From CAVWXT01 sp963759115 (GTDB lineage: Bacteria > Planctomycetota > Planctomycetia > Pirellulales > Thermoguttaceae): 64,000 nucleotides of DNA. The stretch's first letter is position 1; each line of letters starts with the position of its first letter. The position numbers were made by a program, and so were the translations under genes. The notes beneath the pieces are model-generated. The model had not been told where the DNA came from and did no database searches. It saw nothing but the letters and a program-made list of their open reading frames with translations. Where the stretch lies: contig CAVWXT010000001.1 of assembly GCA_963759115.1 (NCBI GenBank), positions 806,001 through 870,000 on the forward strand. Reading direction: 5' to 3'. Positions 40,136-49,398 of this stretch are shown in pieces.

Positions 40136-41462
40136 TTCCAAATTCGGGAAATTGATATAGGTGAACGCAAGGTTCCTCCAGTAAAGAACTTGGGTCACAA
40201 ACCAGGTTCACACAAGGAGGAAACCCATGCGTTCACAAACGGAGTATATCATCACCAAGGCGGAGGTCCACGCGTACGCCGAGGACTGGATAGGGACGGC
40301 GCTTCGCCTTGAGTATCGGGGTTATAAATGTTCGACTTCCACGCTTCTCCAAATTCTCCTGATTGCCGCGGCACGGGTGGTTTCCGTGTTTGCCGCCTGC
40401 CGCGATCTGGCCGATGCACCGTCGGATCAGACGATTCGCAACGCCTTGGCCGTAACGTTGCCGGAAATCGCCGAACTCGAACGTCGTTTGAACCTCGCCT
40501 TGGTGACGCATGTGCCCAAGGCGTTGCGACGCAAATCCCGCATGGTGGCGATCGACCTGACGCTGATTCCCTATCACGGGCAGCCGGCGCGGGACAAGAA
40601 GGAAATCTTTCGAGGCGAACCGAAGTCGGGCACCACCCATTTCCATGCCTACGCCACGGCTGTGGTACTCCACAAAGGCTACCGTTACACCTTGGCGCTG
40701 GTGCGAGTCGAGTACGGCGACTCGATGAAAGAGGTGCTTCAGCGGCTGTTGGCGATTGTTCGTCGCCGAGGCGTAAAAATCCGCTTTTTGCTGCTGGACA
40801 AGGGCTTTTTCAGCGTAGAAGTCATTCAGTATCTTCTTCGCGCCCGTCGTGGATTCATCATTCCCGCCGTCGTGCGAGGCCGAAAGCCCAAGGACCCCAA
40901 GACTCCGCCGCACGGCTTGCGAGCACTGTTGAAGAAGAAACACGGCTACTATCGGGAGACGATCACCTCGGGCCAAACGAAAGAGAAACCGAAGGCCAGC
41001 GTGACCGTGAACATTTGCGTTGCCAGCAAGCATTTCACCGACGAGAAGACCGGCCGGCGGCGGCGCAAGCGGCTTCTCTACGTGGTGTCGAAGGTGCGGC
41101 GAACACCTGCGGAGATACGCGAAACCTATCGCAAGCGTTTCGGCATCGAGACGAGCTACCGCCAGATGAACGAGGCGAAGATCAAGACATGCACGCGCGA
41201 TCCAGCGTTGCGTCTGCTGTTCGTGGGCATTGCTCTGGTGCTGCGCAACGTGTGGGTGTGGATTCATTTTCGCTTCGCCAAAGGAAAATTCACCGAGGAA
41301 CCGCAACTCTTTCTGGAATTGCTTCGTTTCCAAGAAATGCTCTTGTGGATCACCCAGATCGTTCAACAAGCCCTCGGCGCCAACAAAACCCTCGGACTCG
41401 ATCGTCATACCTATGAACGACTTACGGCACATCGCCACACATAGCCAAATTTGGAACTACTG
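40130..41462 (+). mobile_element. IS4-like insertion sequence, 1333 bp, 18-bp ends, 5-bp duplication
   Basis: Ends CAGTAGTTCCAAATTCGG (40130-40147) and its inverted copy at 41445-41462 with one mismatch. AGTTT is duplicated at 40125-40129 and 41463-41467. Insertion replaced the last three codons of the upstream membrane protein gene. Confidence 0.9.
40227..41444 (+). CDS. IS4/ISH3-like DDE transposase
   Basis: 405 residues in one frame; ATG 40227 follows AAGGAGG. Catalytic acids are expected in VAIDLTLIPYHG, FLLLDKGFFSVEVIQYLL and FGIETSYRQMNEAK, the last resembling the IS4-group Y-R-E-K pattern. A basic region (GRRRRKRLLYVVSKV) precedes it. The gene fills the element between its ends. Intact, so the element may be active. 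Confidence 0.85.
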   Translation: MRSQTEYIITKAEVHAYAEDWIGTALRLEYRGYKCSTSTLLQILLIAAARVVSVFAACRDLADAPSDQTIRNALAVTLPEIAELERRLNLALVTHVPKALRRKSRMVAIDLTLIPYHGQPARDKKEIFRGEPKSGTTHFHAYATAVVLHKGYRYTLALVRVEYGDSMKEVLQRLLAIVRRRGVKIRFLLLDKGFFSVEVIQYLLRARRGFIIPAVVRGRKPKDPKTPPHGLRALLKKKHGYYRETITSGQTKEKPKASVTVNICVASKHFTDEKTGRRRRKRLLYVVSKVRRTPAEIRETYRKRFGIETSYRQMNEAKIKTCTRDPALRLLFVGIALVLRNVWVWIHFRFAKGKFTEEPQLFLELLRFQEMLLWITQIVQQALGANKTLGLDRHTYERLTAHRHT

Positions 41463-41571
41463 AGTTTGACAATCAATAAGAGGGAGACAAGGAGAATAGG
41501 TCGTCCCACTGGCTCAGACTGCTTTGTCAAAGGCATAATTCCGTTACATAATGCGGCGGCGGTTCGTAGCA
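41463..41571. other. IS flank with second arm of the inverted repeat
   Basis: Contains the duplicated AGTTT, the original stop TAA of the membrane gene (about 41474) and the inverted copy (41520-41546) of the repeat at 39304-39330. No gene. Confidence 0.5.
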
Positions 41572-42089
41572 TCAGGCTGTTAGAAAATGAGCGTGTTCCT
41601 GCCATCGTGACGCAACGAATCGTTGCGTCCGCTCCCATAGCACCAACCTGTGCTCATCCCGCGCCGGAATGATAAGGAAAAGTCGCGACGTCCCTCGCCG
41701 ATAGTGAACGGCCCATGCCTTATAGCCTCGTTCACGAATCCTCCTCAGACAGCCCTGAGCCTGTTGTTCGTGCCCCCCGGGCTGGCGGCCCAAGTGATGG
41801 TATGCGACCAGGCTCTTGCCATCCGCGAGGTACGAGTCGAGTTCGTCCCAATACGAATGTTCGTGCGATGGCTTCTGCGTCTTGCGATCGTCATAGAGTA
41901 TCCCCTTGTCAGGATCGGTGAAGACCAAATCGCACGTCTGAACTAACGCTCGCGCCTTATCGTGCCACGCCATCCTCAACGCCCAACGCCGAAGTTGCTC
42001 AGCATATCCGGGGAAAGGCCCCGTCGCAAAAACTGGCACAGGCTCGCAAAAGAATCGCGTATCCGCGGGCAGTACCAGACTCCCCGCTG
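41572..42089 (-). pseudogene. C-terminal part of a conserved hypothetical gene split by IS30
   Basis: Encodes AGSLVLPADTRFFCEPVPVF, LVFTDPDKGILYDDRK, SYWDELDSYLADGKSLVAYH and the end GTSRLFLIIPARDEHRL..., stop at 41572-41574. It continues the fragment at 43166-43447 on the same strand. The DPDKG and YHHLGR motifs suggest an enzyme; I do not know the family. Intact apart from the insertion. Confidence 0.7.
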
Positions 42090-43165
42090 TTAGAATTGAA
42101 TCGCAACCGTATGGAAGACTGGTATAGGTAAAAACATCGCAGGGACGTTTGAATGGGCGTTTTTGAGGAAGGTCCATTCAAAAAGGAGTCCCCGCGATGG
42201 CAGGTCATCTTACCCTGGAAGAACGTGAAATCATAGCCCACGAGCACAGGGCGGGAAAAATGCAGACGCAGATCGCCGACCGGCTCGGCCGCAGCAAGAG
42301 CACGATTTCCCGCGAACTGCGACGCAATCGCAGCCGCAACGGCTATTGGGCGGTGGCGGCCGAGGGAAAGGCTCGGCGGCGGCGGAGTGAACGTCCGTGG
42401 GTCGCCAAGATGCAACGGCCGGAAGTGCGGCGTTATGTCCGGGATCGCCTGCGGCGGCGATGGTCGCCCGACCAGATCGCCGGTCGCGCGCGCAGCGACT
42501 TTCCCGGCGATCGGCGACAGTGGATTTCGCCCCCAACGATCTACGCCTGGATCGGCGGCGAGGAGGCCACCGGGAAGCACTGGCGGCGTTATCTGCGGCG
42601 TCTGGGCCGACAGCGGCCCAACTGGGAAAAACGCGGGCGGATTCGCACCGGCACGAGCATCGAGGGACGCCCCGTGGTCGTGGATCGCCGCCGTCGCTTC
42701 GGCGACTGGGAAGGGGACACCATCGTGGGCGCCAACCGACGCGGCGGCGCCGTCACGCTGGTCGAGCGGAAGTCGGGCTATTTGTTGCTGGGCAAGGTTC
42801 CCACCTTGCAGGCGGCGACGGTCCGTCAGACCGCCGCCGAGTTGTATCGGACCACGCCTCCGAAGCTGCGGAAGACGCTGACGCTGGACAACGGCAAGGA
42901 GTTCGCCGAGCACGAGCGGTTGACGGAGGAAGCCGCTTTGAAGATCTACTTTGCGAAGCCGTACTGCGCGTGGCAGCGCGGCACGAACGAAAACACCAAC
43001 GGCCTGGTCCGGCAGTTCTTTCCCAAAGGTACGGATCTGGTCGGCATCCCCAATCATCGTTTTACCAAAGTCCAACAACTTCTCAACGACCGTCCGAGAA
43101 AACGCCTCGGCTATCGAACTCCCAACGAAGTTCTCGCCTCTCGCCTAAAGGTTGCGATTGAGACT
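42090..43165 (+). mobile_element. IS30-family insertion sequence splitting a host gene
   Basis: About 1076 bp. The ends share AATCGCAACC (from 42099) with its inverted copy GGTTGCGATT (43150-43159). The flanks CCCGCTGT and ACAGCGGG form a palindrome across the insertion site, as IS30 elements often prefer, and a 2-bp TG duplication restores the host reading frame. Confidence 0.75.
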
Positions 43166-43168
43166 TGA
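42197..43168 (+). CDS. IS30-family transposase
   Basis: 323 residues. N-terminal helix-turn-helix (LTLEEREIIAHEHRAGK; QIADRLGRSKSTISRELRRN), then the DDE core with FGDWEGDTIVG, KTLTLDNGKEFAEHE and QRGTNENTNGLVRQF. ATG 42197 follows AAAAAGGAG. Stop TGA overlaps the target duplication. Intact, potentially active. Confidence 0.95.
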   Translation: MAGHLTLEEREIIAHEHRAGKMQTQIADRLGRSKSTISRELRRNRSRNGYWAVAAEGKARRRRSERPWVAKMQRPEVRRYVRDRLRRRWSPDQIAGRARSDFPGDRRQWISPPTIYAWIGGEEATGKHWRRYLRRLGRQRPNWEKRGRIRTGTSIEGRPVVVDRRRRFGDWEGDTIVGANRRGGAVTLVERKSGYLLLGKVPTLQAATVRQTAAELYRTTPPKLRKTLTLDNGKEFAEHERLTEEAALKIYFAKPYCAWQRGTNENTNGLVRQFFPKGTDLVGIPNHRFTKVQQLLNDRPRKRLGYRTPNEVLASRLKVAIET

Positions 43169-43447
43169 CAGCGGGCTCTCTTCAATCATAACGACACTGC
43201 GACTTGCCGATTGGCGAATACGCTTCATGGCCGCATAGAGCAACGGGTCGCATGATTCGTACCAGTAATGCTTCCCGGCTAGGTCACTTAGGTACGCATC
43301 GTGTTTCCCATCATTCCCTTCCGTCTTCCTCTCGGCGACGAAGTACCAGACAACGCCCAACGCGAGGTGCGGCATGCCATTTGTCAGCGTGCGGAGAAGT
43401 CCGTATTTCCCGAAATCACCGACATCCGCAACATAGGCGTTCTGCAT
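43166..43447 (-). pseudogene. N-terminal part of the conserved hypothetical gene split by IS30
   Basis: ATG 43447 has GGAGG at good spacing. Encodes MQNAYVADVGDFGKYGLLRT, GVVWYFVAERKTEGNDGKHD and RSVVMIEESPLS before entering the IS. Joined to 41572-42089 it would give about 265 residues. Start lies 39 bp downstream of the GYF_2 gene, possibly the same transcript. Confidence 0.7.
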
Positions 43448-43485
43448 CGCATCCTCCAACACGCCCGGGAATGAAACACAGTGAT

Positions 43486-44788
43486 CTACGGCGGGGCATC
43501 GTCGTCGCGAATCCCAAAATCGACTTTGGGATCGCCCGTGCCAGGTTGCGGCCGCTCGGGCGCCGGCTTGGCGACGGCCTTCTTCACGGGTTTCGGCGGG
43601 GCCAAATCGGCTTCGGTGGGCACGCCGCTGATCATGCTGGCCGGAATCTTGAAACAGGCCGTTCCTTCCTTCTTGAACGCTTCCGCCGACAGTTCCAATC
43701 GCAAGAACTTCGCCCGCGGGTTTCGGCGCCTCGAAGAGCAACACGTCGTGGGCCGACTTGCCCGCACCGAGCTTGAGGGGCAACAGGTTGGCCACGGTGT
43801 TGGCGGGGTCGGCCTCTTTCGCCGGACACACCTTCCGCCGGTCGTCCGTCAGCCGGACCCAGCGGCGCGGCGCGTCGGGACTCCAGCCCTCGAACGCGAG
43901 CCGGCTGTCCGGCAGCCGGCTGGCGTTCTCCACCTCGACGCGAATTGCCAAGTACGCGCCTTCCAACGTGCCGATCTTGCGGCCCTCCCACGCGGCCGAG
44001 AGAACCTTGATCGGAATCTGGTCGACAACGGCGCACGACATGGACGCGTCCACCCACTTGCCATCGTCCTCGTCTTCCTTCTCGGCGGGCGTTTCCTCTT
44101 CGGCGGTTTTGTCCGGCGGCTTTTCGTCGGCCTGCTTTGCACCGGCGGCTTTGGCCTTGCCGCCGTCATGCTTTTCTTTCGAGTTGGACTTGGCGGCATC
44201 GCCCTTCGGTTCCTTCGGCTGGGTGGCCAACGTCGCCGTCTTCTTGGCGACCGCGACCAACCCGCCGCCTTGCTTGATACCCTCAAAGCCTCCTGCGGCC
44301 CAGACAAGACAGACGATCAGCACTCCCGCCGCAACGACAACTGTGGCGCCCGTCGCCAGCATCTGCCGCCGTCGCTTCTGCTTGGCACGGACCAACTCGG
44401 CGGTGATTTTGCCGCCGTGTGCGGGGTGAGCGCCGCCGGCCGGCCCAGCCACAATATCCAACAGACCCGCGCCCTCGGGCAATTCGGGTGCCGCCGCGAT
44501 GGGCGGCCCGACGGGCGGCAGCGAGAGGGCTTTCGCCTTGCGCAAACCGGACGGCGACGGCAATGGCGGAACGTGTACGCTGGCCGGCCCCACAGCGGGC
44601 GATTGCGGCTCCTGCTGGGCCACGAACAGGCCTTTCACGTGTTCGGCCGGGGTCCAGTTGCCCGTCGCGCCATGCCGAACGCGATCGGTGGGCAGAACCT
44701 GTCCTTTGGCCGCCATTGTCGCGAGTTGCTGCGACAACAGCGGTCCGATTTCACGTCCGGCAATCTCACAAAACCACTCGTCCAGCAT
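43486..44788 (-). CDS. GYF_2 (DUF4339) domain membrane protein (one frameshift)
   Basis: Start at ATG 44788 (MLDEWFCEIAGREIGPLLSQ); the GYF_2 domain ends near GNWTPAEHVKGLF. A Pro-rich linker leads to one membrane helix (ATGATVVVAAGVLIVCLVWA), a Lys/Glu-rich stretch and a beta-rich C-terminal domain (VEVENASRLPDSRLAFEGWS). One extra base near 43718 must be removed to reach the end AFKKEGTACFKIPASMISGV...DDDAPP at 43486. GYF_2 domains bind proline-rich peptides in planctomycete membrane proteins; exact role unknown. Confidence 0.72.
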
Positions 44789-44919
44789 GACTTCAGTATA
44801 CCACCCCTCGCTCAGCCGGCGCAAGGGGGACGGTCCCATTTCACGGCGAGAAAGACGGTTTCCAACGCAATGTCACCCGCGCTGCGAGATTTGGGGGAAT
44901 TCACATTAGCCAAGAAACG

Positions 44920-46690
44920 TTACGACCGATACCGCCGCGCCGCCCAAACCGCCAGCTTCTCGCGGAAGATCTTGGCGTTGTGGCGGATATCGACCGGAAG
45001 GCCGGGGTGCAGGAGGAAGTCGGAAATCCGCTCGGTCAAGGGGCTCGCGGCGGCAAGGCGTCGGATCTCGGTCATTAGCGCGATTCGGGCCGACTCGTTG
45101 GCCGGCATTCGCCCCGGGTAAGGCTCAAGAATAATGACCGGACGTTGCTGCCCGACGGGCCCGACGCCCACCAGGGCACTGCGGCGAATGGCCGGGTGCT
45201 GGTTGAAAATCGCCTCGCAGCGAACGGGATACATGGGCCCTTCGGCGGTGAGCACGCGATGGGCCACACGGCCGCAGAACCAGAAACGGTCCTCGCCGTC
45301 CAAGTAGCCGCAATCGCCCATGCGGTGCCAGACGGCGTCCGCCGTCGGCAATCTTCGCCAAGGCGTTCGCCTCGACGCGCGTGACGTACTGCCCGCGTGA
45401 CCACCGGCCCGGCCACGATCAACTCGCCGATCTCGCCGGCGGGCAATTCCTCGACCTCGTCGAGCGACTGGATCGGACCATCGACGATGCGGATCACTTT
45501 CCACTCGAATGCCGGGAAACTTGCGGCCGACGCATACGCCGGCTCCCAGGCGCGTCTGCTCGGCCGTACCCGGAGACCGCTGAAGGGCACAGTCCCATTT
45601 TCGCGGCCTGATCGCGGGTTGGAGATGCCGGGTCGCTCGCGCCGCGAAAATCGGGACATTCCCCCAGCACTTCGCTGGCCGAAATGGAGGCCACGGGCAG
45701 GGCCTCGGTTGCGCCGTAGGGCGTATGGATGTCGCCTTCCGGGTGGATGCAGGCCTTCATGCGGCGAAGCACTTCGGCCGGCACCGGCGCGCCGGCCGAA
45801 AGCACGCGGCGGACGGTCGGCAGCCCGACGCCGTGCGTTTCGCAGTACCGGCCCACGCGGTCCCAAATGGCCGGCGAGCCGAACGCCTGCGTGACGTTCC
45901 AATCGCGCACCGCTTCGATGATCTTGGTCGGATCGACCTGGGCGGGACGCGAAGGGTCCATGTCGGGGATGACGGCCGTCACGCCCATCGCACAGTTGAA
46001 CAGCCCGAACAACGGGAAAGCCGGCAAATCGACTTCGCCCGGCTGGATGCCGTAGAAGTCGCGGATTTGATCCACCTGGGCGTCGAAATTGCCGTGGGTA
46101 AACAGCACGCCTTTCGGCGGGCCGGTGCTGCCGGTGGTGAAGATGATGGCCGCCGGGTCGTCGGCCGTTGTGGCGGCCAATTCGCTGCCGCTCCAGGGAC
46201 CGCCGCGGAGTTGTTCGAGCGTGACGCCGCCCCAAAACCAGCGCCGCCCGACGGTCACGTTGAACCGGGCCTTGGGAAAACGGCCGGGCAGCAACGCGCG
46301 AACGGCCTGTACCAGCGGAATCGCCACAAACCCTTCCGGCTCGGCCTCGGCCAGGCAGCGGATCAGGTTTCGCCGGCCCATGCCGGGGTCGATCAGGATC
46401 GCCACGGCCCCGGCCTTGAACAGCCCGAAGACCAGCGAGACGAAATCGATCCCCGGCCGCACCAGCAGGGCCAGCTTCGTTCCGGGCGATACGCCCATCT
46501 GGCGCAGTCCCCGGGCGATCCGGTCGCTATCCTGGTCGAGTTCGCGGAAGGTCACGTGCCGGTACTGCCGCTTGCCCTGGGCGTCGTAGCCCAGCGGTTC
46601 GACCACGGCGACGGCCTCGGGCCGGGCTTGGGCCATCTGGGAGAGCCGTCGGGCGACGTTTACGCAAGGTGTCCAGTCATGGTTTCCATC
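44920..46690 (-). CDS. AMP-dependent acyl-CoA synthetase/ligase, OleC-like, interrupted by a REP element
   Basis: Adenylate-forming enzyme: AIIFTTGSTGPPKGVLFTHG, TPYGATEALPVASISASEVL, then after the insert AEQTRLGAGVCVGRKFPG, WKVIRIVDGPI and YLDGEDRFWFCGRVAHRV; catalytic-loop HNAKIFREKLAVWA near the end. The start is unresolved (no in-frame ATG before MAQARPEA; about 46690 by similarity of length). A 91-bp REP-family palindrome (45568-45658) sits between GE and TAEQ and shifts the frame; three more single-base shifts lie near 45507, 45399 and 45353. Activates a fatty acid; pathway unknown, no other ole genes nearby. May be inactivated. Confidence 0.72.
45568..45658. repeat. 91-bp REP-family palindrome inserted in the ligase gene
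   Basis: The outer parts ACAGTCCCATTTTCGCGGC and GCCGCGAAAATCGGGACAT are inverted copies and match the REP arms at 25567-25646. Ninety-one is not a multiple of three, so the insertion itself breaks the reading frame. Confidence 0.7.
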
Positions 46691-46820
46691 ATGGCGACCA
46701 GCCCCCGGCCCTGCAATGCCCGGCGCAGCCGGAATCCCCCTCCCTGGTCGTCGGTGTTTCGGGGTAAATGCAGCGTCGCTTCTTGGCTCGTGTGACAACA
46801 AAGTCGCGACAATGGCCGAG

Positions 46821-46870
46821 GGCTAACAGCCCCCGGAGGAGTCGCAGCCACGCTCCCGTGGCTGTTAGCC
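46821..46870. repeat. 11-bp inverted repeat before mntP
   Basis: GGCTAACAGCC (46821-46831) and GGCTGTTAGCC (46860-46870) pair perfectly, with an inner CCACG/CGTGG helix. It ends 23 bp before mntP. It does not match the yybP-ykoY manganese riboswitch; more likely a dispersed palindrome or a 5'-leader hairpin. Confidence 0.6.
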
Positions 46871-46893
46871 GCCGGTCATTAGATTCCACCCTT

Positions 46894-47464
46894 ATGGAAC
46901 TGAGTTGGCTCGCTTTACTGGCTCTCTCCGTCGGTCTGGCGATGGACGCCTTGGCGGTTGCCGTCGCCGCCGGTCTGGCCATCGACACGGTGACGCCGCG
47001 TCACGTCTTCCGGCTGGGCTTTCACTTCGGGCTGTTCCAGTTCATGATGCCGATCATCGGCTGGTTGGCCGGCGAGAGCTTGGCCGCCTACATCGACGGA
47101 TACGACTGCTGGCTGGCATTCGCGTTGTTGGGCTACGTGGGCGGCAAGATGCTCTGGGAGGCCCGCGGACCGAGAAGACCCCGAGAACAGCAACGATCCG
47201 ACCCGCGGCCTGCGACTGGTGACGCTCTCGGTGGCCACGAGCATCGATGCCTTGGCGGTCGGCATGAGCATGGCGTTCCTGGGGGTATCGGTCTGGTTCC
47301 CCAGCGTGGTAATCGGGGTAGTAACCGCCACCTTGACCGCCATCGGCATCTCCTTCGGCGCCCGGATCGGCTCTCGCTGGGGACGTTGGGCCGAGGTTGT
47401 CGGCGGGGTGGTCCTGATTCTCATCGGCCTCAAGCTCTTGGTGGGCCATCTGGCCGGGGCATAG
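46894..47464 (+). CDS. mntP: Manganese efflux pump MntP (one frameshift)
   Basis: ATG 46894; six predicted helices with the paired motifs GLAMDALAVAVAAGLA and ATSIDALAVGMSMAFLG whose Asp residues are needed for Mn2+ export. One extra base near 47174 separates the halves (ARGP then EDPENSNDPTRGLRLVTLSV). About 189 residues, the normal length. No clear ribosome site; translation from a short leader is possible. Divergent from the ligase gene. Confidence 0.9.
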
Positions 47465-47487
47465 CGGAGGGAACAGCGGCACTGATT

Positions 47488-47599
47488 GTCCGACACGCAC
47501 AACATGTCGAGTTGGGTGGCACTGGCTGCTTGCCAGCCAGTGCGGGAAACACGGGCAGACAAGCTGCCCGTGGCACCCGACACTTTCGTTGTGTCGGAC
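47488..47599. repeat. Nested inverted repeats, MITE-like
   Basis: Outer arms GTCCGACAC (47488-47496) and GTGTCGGAC (47591-47599); middle arms TGGGTGGCAC/GTGGCACCC; two inner hairpins GCACTGGCTG/CAGCCAGTGC and ACGGGCAG/CTGCCCGT. The 112-bp block lies between mntP and the converging epimerase gene and ends on the epimerase stop codon. Confidence 0.7.
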
Positions 47600-48590
47600 T
47601 ACTCTAGGTGCGAGCCCATCTTCTCCCGAATAAAGCGGATCGTATCGTCCAGGATGAAGTCGATGTCAAACTGTGGCGACCAGCCGAGCAGGCGTGCGGC
47701 CTTCTCGGACTTGCCGACGCGGAACCGCACGTCGTCGCTCGGGGCGGGCAGACTCTTGAAGCCCGGCCACGCCGCTCCCGGGTTCACCCGCGACCAGATC
47801 ATCTTCGCCAGATCGGCGACCGACGAGGTGGCGTTGCCGCAGATGTTGAAGTCCTCGTTGCGGACCCCCTTGCGGAGCATCAGGGCCGCGGCATCGGCCA
47901 CGTCGCGGGCGTGGGTAAACGTGCGGACCTGTTGGCCGTCGCCGAGGATTTCGAAGGGCGTCTGCCGGAGCAGGGCCTTGTAGACGAAGTCGGGAATGAC
48001 GTGGGCCATGCCGAAGGCGGCTTCGCCGGAGCTTTCGACGTGGGGAAGCTCGCCGCTGCCGACGGCGTTGAAGGGACGCACGATGACGTAGTTCAAGCCG
48101 AATTCCTCGCCGCGCCGCGGGTGACGAACTCGCCGAACAGTTTCTGCATGCCGTAGTTCGTCAGCGGCACCGGCTGCGTGAGCGCGTCTTCCTCGGTTAC
48201 CGGCCGCTGCACGCGCTCGTAGACCATCGAGGACGAGAAATAGTAGAACGTTGCCCGGGGCGAGGCCGCCAACGTGCAGTCGATGGCGTGCGTCAGGATC
48301 TGCGTGTTGTCGCGGGCGATGCGGTAGGGGATGCGATGGAAATACTGAATGCCGCCGATCAGCGCCGCCAGGCACATGACCACGTCGTACCCGGCGTAGT
48401 CGCGCGGATCAAGCTGCCTCGTGTCCTTCTGAACCAACCGGAAGTTCTTATGCCGGTAGAAGTCGTGCTCGACGTAACCATACTTCGAGAAGTCGTCGAC
48501 GCAGGTCACGTCATGCCCCTCTTCGAGAAACTTGCGGGTGAGGTACGACCCGATGAAGCCGCAACCGCCCAACGACAGAATGTTCGCCAT
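47599..48590 (-). CDS. NAD-dependent nucleotide-sugar epimerase/dehydratase (frameshifted)
   Basis: Extended SDR: MANILSLGGCGFIGSYLTRK for NAD binding, catalytic Ser region FYYFSSSMVYE and YGMQK for Tyr/Lys. The second half (FGLNYVIVRPFNAVGSGE; ILGDGQQVRTFTHARDVADA) is in another frame after a break near 48112. Whether one base was lost or two gained is unclear. About 330 residues. ATG 48590 chosen over the upstream Met. Works with the GT2 and sugar dehydrogenase encoded just upstream in exopolysaccharide or glycan precursor supply. Confidence 0.82.
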
Positions 48591-48633
48591 GATTTCTTCT
48601 CCATGCAGCAAAGGACCAGGTCGAAGCGGTTCG

Positions 48634-49398
48634 TCAATTCGCCCGCGGCGACAGACCGCTGTCCGCGGGGGCGGCCGGCCGTCGCCCTGCGCGAAATCGG
48701 CTCTTCAATGCAAACCCATACCACCTGAGATACTTGGGCAGCCACTTCCACATGCGGAACCGCGAGACGCCGGCCGAACGGTCGGTCCACGTGGACGGCA
48801 CCTCGGAAATCTTTCCGCCCGAGGCGAACGTCTTCACGACGATCTCCATGCCGATCTCGAAGCCGCCGGTGCTTTCGATCGTCAGGCCGTCGAGCAGTTG
48901 CTTGCGGTACATCTTGAAGCTGTTGGTGACGTCGTGGGTCGGAATGCCCGCCAGATAGTGGAGCGACACGCCGGCCAGGCGCGACAGCGTCTGTTTCAGC
49001 AGCGGGCCTCCGCGCTGCCGGCCGCCGCGCATGTAGCGCGAGCCGCAGACCAGGTCGCGCCTTCGTGCATCCGCTCCAGCATCGCCGGCACGGCGCGCCA
49101 GGTCGTCCGACAGATCGGCCATGCAGACCAGCACCAGCGGCCCCTGGGCCTCCTTGAAACCGGTTCGGATGGCGCCGAGCGCTCCGCGGCCCCAGGCGTT
49201 GCGGACCAGGCGGATGGGGAACGAGTAGCGGCCGGCCGCCTGCCGCACCGCGGGCAGAGTGTTGTCCTCCTCGAAGTCGTACACCAGCGCGACCTCGTTG
49301 AGCAGGGAGCCCACTTTGGCCTCGATGTCGTCCAACAGGCGGCAGATGTTTTCGCCCTCGTTGTAGACGGGCGCGACAATCGACAGATCGGCGTTCAT
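48634..49398 (-). CDS. Family 2 glycosyltransferase (two compensating frameshifts)
   Basis: MNADLSIVAPVYNEGENICR, LVYDFEEDNTLP, RNAWGRGALGAIRTGF and CMADLSDDL give the GT2 fold of dolichol-phosphate-mannose-synthase type. Between 49101 and 49055 the visible frame is nonsense; shifting by one base gives VPAMLERMHEGA and then the original frame returns with DLVCGSRYMRGG, so one gain and one loss cancel. The start ATG overlaps the stop of the dehydrogenase gene (ATGA), showing translational coupling. Confidence 0.85.
   Translation of the reverse strand: MNADLSIVAPVYNEGENICRLLDDIEAKVGSLLNEVALVYDFEEDNTLPAVRQAAGRYSFPIRLVRNAWGRGALGAIRTGFKEAQGPLVLVCMADLSDDLARRAGDAGADARRRDLVCGSRYMRGGRQRGGPLLKQTLSRLAGVSLHYLAGIPTHDVTNSFKMYRKQLLDGLTIESTGGFEIGMEIVVKTFASGGKISEVPSTWTDRSAGVSRFRMWKWLPKYLRWYGFALKSRFRAGRRPAAPADSGLSPRAN

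Noticed and set aside
44826..44860. Possible regulatory palindrome upstream of the GYF_2 gene (GGGGGACGGTCCCATTTCACGGCG)
   Set aside because: It matches half of the REP family seen at 25567 and 45568 and is best read as a degraded REP copy.
46800..46893. yybP-ykoY manganese riboswitch before mntP
   Set aside because: The leader forms only a GGCTAACAGCC palindrome; the conserved riboswitch core is not visible.
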